Source: Candidatus Heimdallarchaeota archaeon | Lineage (GTDB): Archaea > Asgardarchaeota > Heimdallarchaeia > Heimdallarchaeales > Kariarchaeaceae | NCBI GenBank assembly: GCA_021399405.1 | Contig: JAAFKL010000382.1 | Location: forward strand, 1-7,939 | DNA: 7,939 nucleotides | Reading direction: 5' to 3' | Shown: piece by piece, positions 1 through 6,847 of the stretch | Numbering within the stretch: the stretch's first letter is position 1 | How the letters are laid out: the number at the start of each line of letters is the position of its first letter | Translations under genes and position numbers: made by a program | Notes under the pieces: generated by a model | Databases searched by the model: none | What the model saw: the letters and a program-made list of their open reading frames with translations, nothing else | Told to the model about the DNA's origin: nothing

Positions 1-11
1 CAAATTAATCA

Positions 12-3000
12 TCAGATGTTTCTTCGGTATTCTCCACCAATCTTGTACAAAGTTGAGCTTATTTGACCTAGAGAAGCATAATTTACAGTATCTAACAATT
101 CATTGAATATATTGCCATAAGAAATTGCTACCTGCTGGAGTTTCTCCAAAGCTTCTTTACATTCAGTGTCGTTTTTACTTTGAAATTCTTTCAATCTAGT
201 AATTTGTAATGTTTTATCCTCATCTGTGGATCTGATTAATTCTTTGACTTCCAAGCTATTTCCTTCTCGATTGGGATTCAGAAATGTATTGACTCCAATA
301 ATTGGCAAGTCGCCTGTAAACTTTTGAATTTCATAATCTAGAGATTCCTCTTGAATTTTAGCTCTTTGATATTGAGTTTCCATAGCACCCAAAACCCCAC
401 CTCGTTCAGAAATCCTCTTAAATTCGGCCAATACTGACTCTTCAACTAATTCAGTGAGTTCCCCTATTATAAATGCACCCTGATTAGGGTTCTCATTTTT
501 AGTTAAACCAAATTCCCTATTTATTATGAGTTGTATTGCCATGGCTCTTCTAACCGATTCTTCAGTAGGTGTGGTAATAGCTTCATCGTATGCATTTGTA
601 TGTAAAGAATTTGTATTATCATATATTGCCAATAATGCTTGAAGGGTAGTTCGAATATCATTAAAATCTATTTCTTGAGCATGTAATGACCTGCCTGAGG
701 TTTGAATATGATATTTTAGCATTTGACTTCGAGAATTTCCCCCATAGATGTTTTTCAATGCTATTGCCCAAATACGTCGCGCAACACGGCCAATTACACC
801 GTATTCCGGATCCAATCCATTGGAGAAGAAGAATGAAAAATTGGGTGCGAAGTCATCAATTTCCATTCCTCGGGATAGATAATATTCAAGGTAAGTAAAC
901 CCATTTGCTAAGGTGAATGCAGTTTGGGAGATAGGGTTAGCTCCTGCTTCCGCAATATGATAACCAGAGATTGATACTGAGTAATAATTCCTAATCTTGT
1001 GATCTATGAATGATTGTTGAACATCTCCCATCAGCTTTAGAGCAAAATCAGTCGAAAAAATGCAAGTGTTTTGTGCTTGATCTTCTTTTAAAATATCGGC
1101 CTGTACAGTTCCTCGAACTTTTTGGAGTGTTTCTGAACGAATTTTGTTATATGTTTCATCAGGAATTAATGCTCTAATTTCTTTCCAATCTCTCAAATTA
1201 GGCGTATCATTATTTACAATCCAATGTTCTCCAGATTGTACATTAAATCCATACCTACCATCACCGGTTCTTACATATGCTTCTGCTGGAGACAGTTTAT
1301 TTTTAGTTACTACCCACTTGCGTGATTGTTGTCTGATTGCTGCATTCATAAAGAATGCTAAGATAATAGGAGCTGGACCATTTATCGTCATACTTACAGA
1401 TGTTGAGGGAGCACATAGATCAAATCCAGCATATAACCTCTCAATATCCTCGACGGTACAAATTGAAACACCACTGTTCCCAATTTTACCATATATATCA
1501 GGTCGTTCGTGCGGATCTTCACCATAGAGGGTTACTGAATCAAATGCTGTTGATAATCTAGCTGAAAGTTGATCTTTCGCTAAATAGTGAAATCTTTTAT
1601 TAGTCTGTTCAGGTGGACCTTCACCGGCAAACATCCTAGTGGGATCCTCAAATGTGCGTTTGAATGGATATACACCTGCAGTATAGGGGAATTTTCCTGG
1701 AACGTTTTCCAGTAACTGCCACTCTAAAATATCACCCCAATCTTCAAACTTGGGTAAAGCAACTTTTGGAATTTTGAGATGTGAAAGTGAAATACTAGAA
1801 GTATTTACCTTGACCTCCTTTCCACGTACAGTGTATACATATTTCTCATTTTGGTAACTTGACTTTAATGATTCCCAGTTTTCAATTAACTCTAGATTTC
1901 CAGGGTGGAGCTGATTTTGATACCACTCAATTTGCTCATCAAGGATTGTTAAAAGATCATTGGGTAAATCCGTGATTATCGGAGGTTGATCATTATTTTT
2001 TGATGGTTTGGCTAATTTTGCCTCTTCTAATAATTGTTTACTAGATTTTAATTGCCATAACTTACGAGCAAACTGAGATTGAAGGTTTGATTTTGACTTA
2101 TAATCATTCACCGCATCGGCAATTTCAGCTAAATAGCGGATTCTGTCAGTAGGGATAATGTATATCCGATTTGAAAGTCCAATTGGAAGATTTTCAACCT
2201 TTGCTAATTGAGAGTCAAAATTATTAAAATCATGATGTAATTTTTTAACAATGTCGAGATACAATTTATTTATTCCAGCATCATTAAATTGACTCGCCAT
2301 AGTACCATATATTGGCAATTCGTCATCAGATACCTCATTAGGATCAAATTGTTTTCTTGATCTCCGATACTGCTTTCTTACATCTCGTAATGCATCGAGA
2401 GAGGCTTTTCTTTCAAATTTATTTATTACTATGAAATCAGCGAAATCAATCATATCAATTTTTTCAAGCTGTGTAGCAGCACCATATTCTGATGTCATAA
2501 CATAAACAGAATAATCAGTTATATCTATAACTTCAGTGTCTGATTGGCCAATCCCGCTTGTTTCAACAATAATTAGATCATAGCCTGAATCTTTGCAAAT
2601 TGAAATCGTTGCACCAACGGCTTCACTGGTTGCTAAGTTGGCTCTTCGAGTTGCAAGGGACCTCATAAATACTTTATCTGAATGGGTTAAAGAATTCATT
2701 CGAATCCTATCTGCTAACAAAGCACCTCCACTCTTTCGTTTGGACGGATCAATTGACACAATCGCTACTGTTTTTTCTGGAAAATCAAGAAGGAACCTAC
2801 TCACTAGTTCATCAGTCAGAGAAGATTTACCTGCACCTCCAGTACCGGTAATTCCAATTACAGGGATTTTTGCTGTGCTAACAATAAAGTTTTCGTAAGT
2901 TTTACCTTCCAATATTGTATTTTCAATTTCGCTGATGGATCCAGCAGTTGATTTCCAATCTTTCTCTGCTCCATCGGTTTGTTTATGAAAATCTGAAGTC

Positions 3001-3446
3001 GGAAAATCGCAATTTTTCAAGATTAAATTAATCATACCTTGTAGGCCCAAATCTCTACCATCATCGACTGAGAAAATTTTATCAATTCCATACTTTTCAA
3101 GTTCGTCAATCTCTGAGGGAATGATAACACCACCTCCGCCACCATAAATTTTGATGTGGCTAGAGTCACGTTCATTCAGAAGATCTTTCATGTACTTGAA
3201 ATACTCTAAATGTCCACCTTGATAACTTGAAATACAAATCCCTTGAGCGTCTTCTTGTATTGCAGTTTGTACGATATCATTTACGCTTCGATTATGCCCC
3301 AGATGGATAACTTCCGCACCTGAATCTTGAAGAATTCGTCGCATGATTCCAATTGACACGTCGTGGCCATCAAATAGGGAAGTAGCAGTTACTATTCTAA
3401 TTTTATGTTTGGACTGATATACATCAGGTTCTTTGATGGCTTGCAT
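12..3446 (-). CDS. icmF: Fused isobutyryl-CoA mutase IcmF (B12-binding + MeaB-like GTPase + mutase domains)
   Basis: Complete 1144-residue adenosylcobalamin enzyme that should interconvert isobutyryl-CoA and n-butyryl-CoA by a radical carbon-skeleton rearrangement in the cytosol. Seen in order: a B12-binding domain (about 14-145) with DGHD at 26-29, whose H28 would be the lower cobalt ligand, an SSYQGG segment at 73-78 and a five-glycine run at 102-106; a MeaB-type G domain (about 190-410) with P-loop GTGGAGKS at 201-208, [11 protein letters not shown] at 231-241, ETSGIGQ at 295-301 and NKFE at 342-345; a linker; then the mutase barrel (about 565-1144) with MFAGEG at 605-610 and SGYH at 827-830. 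F606 and Q792 occupy the places of Tyr89 and Arg207 of methylmalonyl-CoA mutase, the pairing known for isobutyryl-type enzymes. The chain is slightly longer than the roughly 1,080-1,100 residues of studied IcmF proteins. The ATG at 3446 has no clear Shine-Dalgarno sequence. It is last in a three-gene minus-strand cluster, 79 nt after its neighbour. The family identification is near certain; the exact acyl substrate is inferred. Confidence 0.95.
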   Translation of the reverse strand: MQAIKEPDVYQSKHKIRIVTATSLFDGHDVSIGIMRRILQDSGAEVIHLGHNRSVNDIVQTAIQEDAQGICISSYQGGHLEYFKYMKDLLNERDSSHIKIYGGGGGVIIPSEIDELEKYGIDKIFSVDDGRDLGLQGMINLILKNCDFPTSDFHKQTDGAEKDWKSTAGSISEIENTILEGKTYENFIVSTAKIPVIGITGTGGAGKSSLTDELVSRFLLDFPEKTVAIVSIDPSKRKSGGALLADRIRMNSLTHSDKVFMRSLATRRANLATSEAVGATISICKDSGYDLIIVETSGIGQSDTEVIDITDYSVYVMTSEYGAATQLEKIDMIDFADFIVINKFERKASLDALRDVRKQYRRSRKQFDPNEVSDDELPIYGTMASQFNDAGINKLYLDIVKKLHHDFNNFDSQLAKVENLPIGLSNRIYIIPTDRIRYLAEIADAVNDYKSKSNLQSQFARKLWQLKSSKQLLEEAKLAKPSKNNDQPPIITDLPNDLLTILDEQIEWYQNQLHPGNLELIENWESLKSSYQNEKYVYTVRGKEVKVNTSSISLSHLKIPKVALPKFEDWGDILEWQLLENVPGKFPYTAGVYPFKRTFEDPTRMFAGEGPPEQTNKRFHYLAKDQLSARLSTAFDSVTLYGEDPHERPDIYGKIGNSGVSICTVEDIERLYAGFDLCAPSTSVSMTINGPAPIILAFFMNAAIRQQSRKWVVTKNKLSPAEAYVRTGDGRYGFNVQSGEHWIVNNDTPNLRDWKEIRALIPDETYNKIRSETLQKVRGTVQADILKEDQAQNTCIFSTDFALKLMGDVQQSFIDHKIRNYYSVSISGYHIAEAGANPISQTAFTLANGFTYLEYYLSRGMEIDDFAPNFSFFFSNGLDPEYGVIGRVARRIWAIALKNIYGGNSRSQMLKYHIQTSGRSLHAQEIDFNDIRTTLQALLAIYDNTNSLHTNAYDEAITTPTEESVRRAMAIQLIINREFGLTKNENPNQGAFIIGELTELVEESVLAEFKRISERGGVLGAMETQYQRAKIQEESLDYEIQKFTGDLPIIGVNTFLNPNREGNSLEVKELIRSTDEDKTLQITRLKEFQSKNDTECKEALEKLQQVAISYGNIFNELLDTVNYASLGQISSTLYKIGGEYRRNI

Positions 3447-3472
3447 TACTTAAGAGGTGTTGAAAACTTGTG

Positions 3473-3488
3473 AGAAAAATAGTTTTCT
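3473..3488. promoter_or_regulatory. Perfect 6-bp inverted repeat over an A/T-rich promoter-like stretch before icmF
   Basis: AGAAAA and TTTTCT flank a 4-nt spacer (ATAG) in the 79-nt gap between the Ntn-hydrolase and icmF. On the minus strand the same bases read AAAACTATTTTT, a weak TATA-like run ending about 30 nt before the icmF ATG. It could be a TATA box with an overlapping operator, a U-rich 3' end signal for the upstream gene, or chance in AT-rich DNA. Confidence 0.25.
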
Positions 3489-3525
3489 TAACAGGTAGTA
3501 GGATTGTGTTTGATTACAAAATGAC

Positions 3526-4494
3526 TCATGCTTTTTCTAGGTAAAATGTATCAATCTTTTGCGGATAAGGATTTGTATGATCAGCAAAAGCATAATGCAG
3601 TTCTGCATTAGCACAAGCAGATACCTTGCCATCTGTATCCATTGCTAAAATCTGGATTCGTCCATTTTCATCAAGATCCAAGAGATCCTGGATCCCTTCC
3701 TTAACAGATTGTTCAACTGATCCAGACATCTTGAGATAATTTATTGTTTGTCTTGCTAATCCCAATCTGATAGCATGCTCTCCAGTACCAACACAAGTTG
3801 ATGCACCTATCCGTGAATCACAATAATTCCCCGCACCAATAATCGGACTATCTCCAGCTCGACCTGGAAATTTTAAAGATAGACCACTTGTGGATACCCC
3901 ACTACATATTTCACCAGATGTGTCTTTGGCTATCACATTCACTGTACCATGATACTCATGAGACAATTTTGTATACCAAGCACGATAGTCAAAACTTTCC
4001 AATTGATCTTTGATATATCTATCATATCGCCAAGCGAGATCAGATATTTCTTGAGGCACAGGCATTCCATCAAAAAGATCATTACCTGATATAACATTCT
4101 CATAATAATCTTTCATACTGTTATCAGATAGAGAATCTGCTTCCTCAAAACCAATTGTTTTTGCGAATAATTCAGCACCCTCTCCAACTAGCAGAACATG
4201 AGGGCTTTGTTCCATTACTTGGCGAGCAATAGAGATCGCATGAATATATTTCTTTATTCCCGCAACCGCGCCTGCCTTTCTGGTTGAACCAACCATAATT
4301 GAAGCATCTAGCTCTACTTCACCTAATAAATTAGGAAATCCATTATATCCTACTGACCAATCTTTAGAGTTTAACTCAACTAATTTTATTACCTCTTCAA
4401 CTGCATCTAGCGCAGACCCTCCATTCTCAAGTATTTCAACTCCCACATCAAGAAATTCAAATGTATTTCGGGTACCACAGATAGTCCAACTCAT
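3526..4494 (-). CDS. Ntn-hydrolase: glycosylasparaginase / isoaspartyl peptidase-asparaginase family
   Basis: A 322-residue enzyme of the asparaginase-2 family (PF01112 type), which is made as an inactive precursor and cuts itself to expose an N-terminal Thr on the beta chain. Counting from the ATG at 4494, the predicted nucleophile is T184 in HGTVNV. The second Thr is T202 in VSTSG. The substrate-binding block GRAGDSPIIGAG (211-222) carries R212 and D215, and T237-G238 supply the oxyanion-hole pair of the family. GGSALDAVE near 25-33 is the usual N-terminal signature. Likely substrates are beta-aspartyl bonds: isoaspartyl peptides, asparagine, or the GlcNAc-Asn link. The frame stays open to a TTG at 4524, directly after an in-frame stop, but the ATG puts MSWTICGT where family members have their first strand, so I take the ATG. 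It follows the HEAT gene by 65 nt. By eye, the Trp near the N-terminus of aspartylglucosaminidases aligns with a Thr here, so exact specificity is open. Confidence 0.88.
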   Translation of the reverse strand: MSWTICGTRNTFEFLDVGVEILENGGSALDAVEEVIKLVELNSKDWSVGYNGFPNLLGEVELDASIMVGSTRKAGAVAGIKKYIHAISIARQVMEQSPHVLLVGEGAELFAKTIGFEEADSLSDNSMKDYYENVISGNDLFDGMPVPQEISDLAWRYDRYIKDQLESFDYRAWYTKLSHEYHGTVNVIAKDTSGEICSGVSTSGLSLKFPGRAGDSPIIGAGNYCDSRIGASTCVGTGEHAIRLGLARQTINYLKMSGSVEQSVKEGIQDLLDLDENGRIQILAMDTDGKVSACANAELHYAFADHTNPYPQKIDTFYLEKA

Positions 4495-4559
4495 AATATG
4501 GGATATTGTAATGACCTTTTTCAACTATTACTAAGTGAATTATTTTTTGAAATTGTTAT

Positions 4560-5399
4560 CTACTGTTTTGATTGAATTTTGTTAATCTTGTGAATAATTT
4601 CTTTTTGTAATGCGGAAGGAGCAATCATTCTGAGTGAAGCAAGTATCTCAATATTAGAAATTTGATCAATACAAACTTCTTTGACAAATCTACTCTCATC
4701 ATTTTTGAATAATTCAGCTAAGAAATTTTGATCGGAAATCCGCATTGCCGATTTTGCACGAACATGAGCAAATTCAGCTTCTAAACTTATTTTCTTGAGA
4801 ATTTCTTCATCTTGAATTTCTTCTAGAGCAGATTCTCCAACTCTATAATCACCACTGTACAGTGCTGCTTTGTATAGATTATCTTCTTCTTTGATATACC
4901 GTATTGCAGCGAACCGTACAATATTATCCCAAGCATCAATTGCTAATTTGGTGAGTTTGTCTTCAGAAAGCTTTGGTAATTTTAATTTATCACGGGCAAG
5001 TTTCCTAACTCTAAATTCTTTTTCCTTAACTAAGACTTCAATAAATAGATCTTGATACATTGCAGGCAATTTTTTCAAAGCATCTGCCCTTACATACTCA
5101 TTAATGTCTTCTCGAATCAGGTCAATAAACAATTCATGGTATGAATTTGGCAACATATTTAGAGCTCTTTGTCGAATTAACGGGTCTTCATCTGCTCTAA
5201 CTACTTTTTCAAGTAACTTCCGATCTTTCACCTTTTCTAACAATATCAATCGGATCTCTGGTTCGCTACAAGCAAACAATCCAATCTCTAGATTTTTTGG
5301 ATTTTTAATTTGGTATGCAATATCAAATTTCTTCTCCCACACAATTTCATCATCGAGAAGTTGAGAAATTAGATTTTTTCCTTCTGACGAAGATACCAT
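4560..5399 (-). CDS. HEAT-repeat protein, function unknown
   Basis: A 279-residue soluble protein built almost wholly of HEAT-like helical hairpins. The repeat signature, an acidic residue followed by a hydrophobic-Arg step and then a small residue, recurs with basic or equivalent positions near residues 50, 76, 104, 132, 162, 186, 214 and 240, a spacing of 24-30 residues. That gives about eight repeats and a continuous solenoid. No catalytic motif, signal peptide or membrane segment is visible. Clear examples are DPLIRQRALNMLP, NEYVRADALKKLP and AHVRAKSAMRI. Such solenoids usually bind proteins or act as scaffolds; PBS-lyase-type HEAT proteins look similar, but no partner can be named here. 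The frame opens at a GTG (5414), yet a TATA box at 5420-5429 puts the transcription start at about 5399-5400, exactly at the ATG used here, so the GTG would not be transcribed. It is the first gene of the minus-strand cluster. Confidence 0.75.
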   Translation of the reverse strand: MVSSSEGKNLISQLLDDEIVWEKKFDIAYQIKNPKNLEIGLFACSEPEIRLILLEKVKDRKLLEKVVRADEDPLIRQRALNMLPNSYHELFIDLIREDINEYVRADALKKLPAMYQDLFIEVLVKEKEFRVRKLARDKLKLPKLSEDKLTKLAIDAWDNIVRFAAIRYIKEEDNLYKAALYSGDYRVGESALEEIQDEEILKKISLEAEFAHVRAKSAMRISDQNFLAELFKNDESRFVKEVCIDQISNIEILASLRMIAPSALQKEIIHKINKIQSKQ

Positions 5400-5419
5400 A
5401 CTACAGTATACCACTTGAA

Positions 5420-5429
5420 CTATATAAAG
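5420..5429 (-). promoter_or_regulatory. Archaeal TATA box for a leaderless HEAT-gene transcript
   Basis: On the minus strand this reads CTTTATATAG, a close match to the archaeal TATA consensus. Its core TTTATATA ends 21 nt before the ATG at 5399. Archaeal transcription starts about 22-27 nt downstream of the box centre, so the mRNA should begin at or next to that ATG with no 5' leader. This decides the start codon and may drive the whole three-gene cluster. Confidence 0.6.
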
Positions 5430-5585
5430 TAAATTAATTGATCAAGGCACTTAGGAAATCTATAATCATAGCAAGGGGTTATTGATTCTTCAATTTATTT
5501 AATTTGAATATCTAACTATCAACATATCGTCAATCGATGAATTTACATAAGGCGAATTGTTAGATGATTTGTTGATGTTATTGGA
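5430..5585. other. Divergent AT-rich spacer, upstream half
   Basis: Part of the 304-nt gap between the divergent HEAT gene and trpS. No tRNA, conserved RNA fold, long repeat or att-like site was recognised by reading. It holds a candidate plus-strand TATA box at 5542-5549 and several A/T-rich runs that make weak TATA matches unreliable. Confidence 0.5.
5542..5549 (+). promoter_or_regulatory. Candidate TATA box for the trpS side
   Basis: TTTACATA differs by one base from the TTTATATA of the opposite promoter. With the same spacing, transcription would begin near 5571-5572, upstream of the small ORF at 5586 and about 132 nt before trpS. A competing A/T-rich match at 5652-5660 (GTATTATAC) would instead give a leader of about 24 nt for trpS. 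Confidence 0.3.
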
Positions 5586-5714
5586 ATGGATAAGGCTGCT
5601 TTCAAGCAGCAATTCATAGAAGAAAGAATTATCAAAAAACAAGATTGTATTGTATTATACTACATGAAAATTAAAATTTCAGACATCTCAGGAGAATTTA
5701 TTTATGGTGGATGA
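5586..5714 (+). CDS. Possible 42-residue small protein overlapping the trpS start
   Basis: An ATG at 5586 opens a 42-codon frame that ends with the TGA at 5712-5714, inside the first codons of trpS (11-nt overlap, shifted frame). The product would start MDKAAFKQQFIEERIIKKQD, followed by a short hydrophobic strand-like stretch (CIVLYYM, 21-27) and a tail ending EFIYGG. It has no Trp codon. It resembles no family I know. A short overlap with the next start is typical of translationally coupled archaeal genes, and trpS has its own GGAG motif inside this frame, as expected for a second cistron. There is no clear Shine-Dalgarno sequence before 5586. Against it, a 42-codon frame in AT-rich DNA can arise by chance, and a promoter at 5652-5660 would leave most of it untranscribed. 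An internal ATG at 5664 would give a 16-residue form. Confidence 0.3.
   Translation: MDKAAFKQQFIEERIIKKQDCIVLYYMKIKISDISGEFIYGG
5595..5610 (+). repeat. Short perfect hairpin GCTGCT-TTCA-AGCAGC
   Basis: GCTGCT and AGCAGC pair perfectly around TTCA (a seventh T-A pair is possible). This G+C-rich island stands out in very AT-rich DNA about 94 nt before trpS. No U-run follows, so it is not a typical intrinsic terminator. It could be an RNA hairpin in the trpS leader or a dyad operator. Confidence 0.4.
5691..5694 (+). promoter_or_regulatory. Shine-Dalgarno-like GGAG for trpS
   Basis: GGAG lies 9 nt before the ATG at 5704, suitable for pairing with the 16S rRNA tail. It supports that ATG as the trpS start and implies a leadered or polycistronic mRNA, unlike the leaderless HEAT gene. 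Confidence 0.55.
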
Positions 5715-6843
5715 AAATTCTAATGATAATGATATGGTCGTTACACCTTGGGAAGTTCAGGGTAAAGTAGATTATGAAAAGTTGATTAAAAAATTTGGGA
5801 CAAAGCCTTTTGATGAAAAGCTACAATCAAGACTTGCAGCATTAACTGGTGGAGAATTACATCCTATGATTAGGAGAGGTATGGTTTATTCTCATCGTGA
5901 TTTTGATAAATTGCTTGATCATGCTGAAAAAGGTGGTGAATTCGCCTTGTATACAGGACGTGGCCCAAGTGGAAATACCCATCTTGGACATTTAGTACCT
6001 TGGCAATTTACCAAGTGGTTACAAGATAAATTTGATGTTGATCTATATTTTCAATTAACTGATGATGAAAAATTTCTATTAACTCCTAGTCTGACATATG
6101 ATGAAGCGATTAAATTCGCATATGAGAACGCAAAAGATATTTTAGCAGTAGGTTTCAACCCCGAAAAGACCCATTTCATTATGGATTCGCAGGCTGGACC
6201 TAAGTTCAGAAAGTTAGCAACTGAAATAGGAAAAAGAATTACATTTTCTACTGCAAGAGCAATATTTGGATTCAATGAAAGCACGAATATCGGAATGTTA
6301 TTTCATCCCGCAATACAAGCTGCACCCTGTTTCTATCCCTCCATATTAAAAAATAAAAAGATACCAGTACTTATTCCTGCTGGGATCGATCAAGATCCCT
6401 ATTGGAGAGCTACTCGTGACATAGCAGAAAAACTGGGCCACATAAAACCAACTGCCTTACATTCTGAATTTATTCCTGGTCTTGAGGAAGGGGGTAAGAT
6501 GAGTTCTTCTAGGCCAAACACTACCGTTTTTACAACTGATGATGCTAAATCCACAACCAAGAAAATCAAACGTGCATTCACCGGTGGGAGAGCAACAATT
6601 GAGGAACAGAAAGAATTGGGAGGGGAGCCTGGGAAGTGCAACGTTTATTCATGGTACCGAAGTTCTTTCGAAGATGATGATAAATCACTAAAAAAGAGAT
6701 GGGACGATTGCAGTAATGGAGATTTGATGTGTGGACCTTGTAAAATTGATCTGGCAGGAAGGGTTGTCAAATTTTTAGAAGTACATCAAAAGAAACGTGA
6801 TTCTGTTGAAGATGTCATAGAAAGTTGCATAATTAGAGAATAA
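5704..6843 (+). CDS. trpS: Tryptophanyl-tRNA synthetase, archaeal/eukaryotic type
   Basis: A 379-residue class Ic aminoacyl-tRNA synthetase that charges tRNA-Trp with tryptophan using ATP in the cytosol. The VTPWEV segment at 13-18 opens the conserved archaeal/eukaryotic core. GPSGNTHLGH (87-96) contains the HIGH-type ATP motif as HLGH. GIDQDPYWR (227-235) is the diagnostic block of this branch, and KMSSS (265-269) is the full second signature, whereas some family members have a degenerate version. The C-terminal domain carries C336, C343 and C346 in a CGPC-containing segment common in archaeal forms. The length is normal and nothing looks damaged. The frame has no start codon upstream of 5704, and GGAG sits 9 nt before it; a second Met at residue 11 is a less likely start. 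It is divergent from the HEAT gene and ends 4 nt from a convergent gene. This is the main evidence that the window is archaeal. Confidence 0.96.
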   Translation: MVDENSNDNDMVVTPWEVQGKVDYEKLIKKFGTKPFDEKLQSRLAALTGGELHPMIRRGMVYSHRDFDKLLDHAEKGGEFALYTGRGPSGNTHLGHLVPWQFTKWLQDKFDVDLYFQLTDDEKFLLTPSLTYDEAIKFAYENAKDILAVGFNPEKTHFIMDSQAGPKFRKLATEIGKRITFSTARAIFGFNESTNIGMLFHPAIQAAPCFYPSILKNKKIPVLIPAGIDQDPYWRATRDIAEKLGHIKPTALHSEFIPGLEEGGKMSSSRPNTTVFTTDDAKSTTKKIKRAFTGGRATIEEQKELGGEPGKCNVYSWYRSSFEDDDKSLKKRWDDCSNGDLMCGPCKIDLAGRVVKFLEVHQKKRDSVEDVIESCIIRE

Positions 6844-6847
6844 TAAC

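Noticed and set aside
686..898. Plus-strand open frame of 70 codons inside icmF
   Set aside because: It lies antisense to the conserved mutase barrel, and its product has no recognisable domain.
1144..1527. Plus-strand open frame of 127 codons inside icmF
   Set aside because: It is a shadow of the conserved mutase domain on the other strand, with no family resemblance or promoter.
2593..2898. Plus-strand open frame of 101 codons opposite the G domain
   Set aside because: It is explained by the constrained P-loop coding sequence on the minus strand.
4870..5364. Two plus-strand open frames opposite the HEAT gene
   Set aside because: The Ser/Asn/Leu-rich translations are typical of antisense to helical repeats, and there is no independent support.
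5412..5414. GTG as start of the HEAT protein
   Set aside because: It lies only 6 nt downstream of the TATA box, so it would be upstream of the transcription start; the ATG at 5399 fits better.
5595..5610. Hairpin as an intrinsic terminator
   Set aside because: No U-run follows, and there is no gene upstream on that strand to terminate.
5400..5703. tRNA, riboswitch or CRISPR element in the divergent spacer
   Set aside because: No cloverleaf pairing, TTCGA-type T-loop motif or regularly spaced repeats could be found by reading.
6051..6641. Two minus-strand open frames inside trpS
   Set aside because: They overlap the conserved synthetase core, including the KMSSS region on the other strand.
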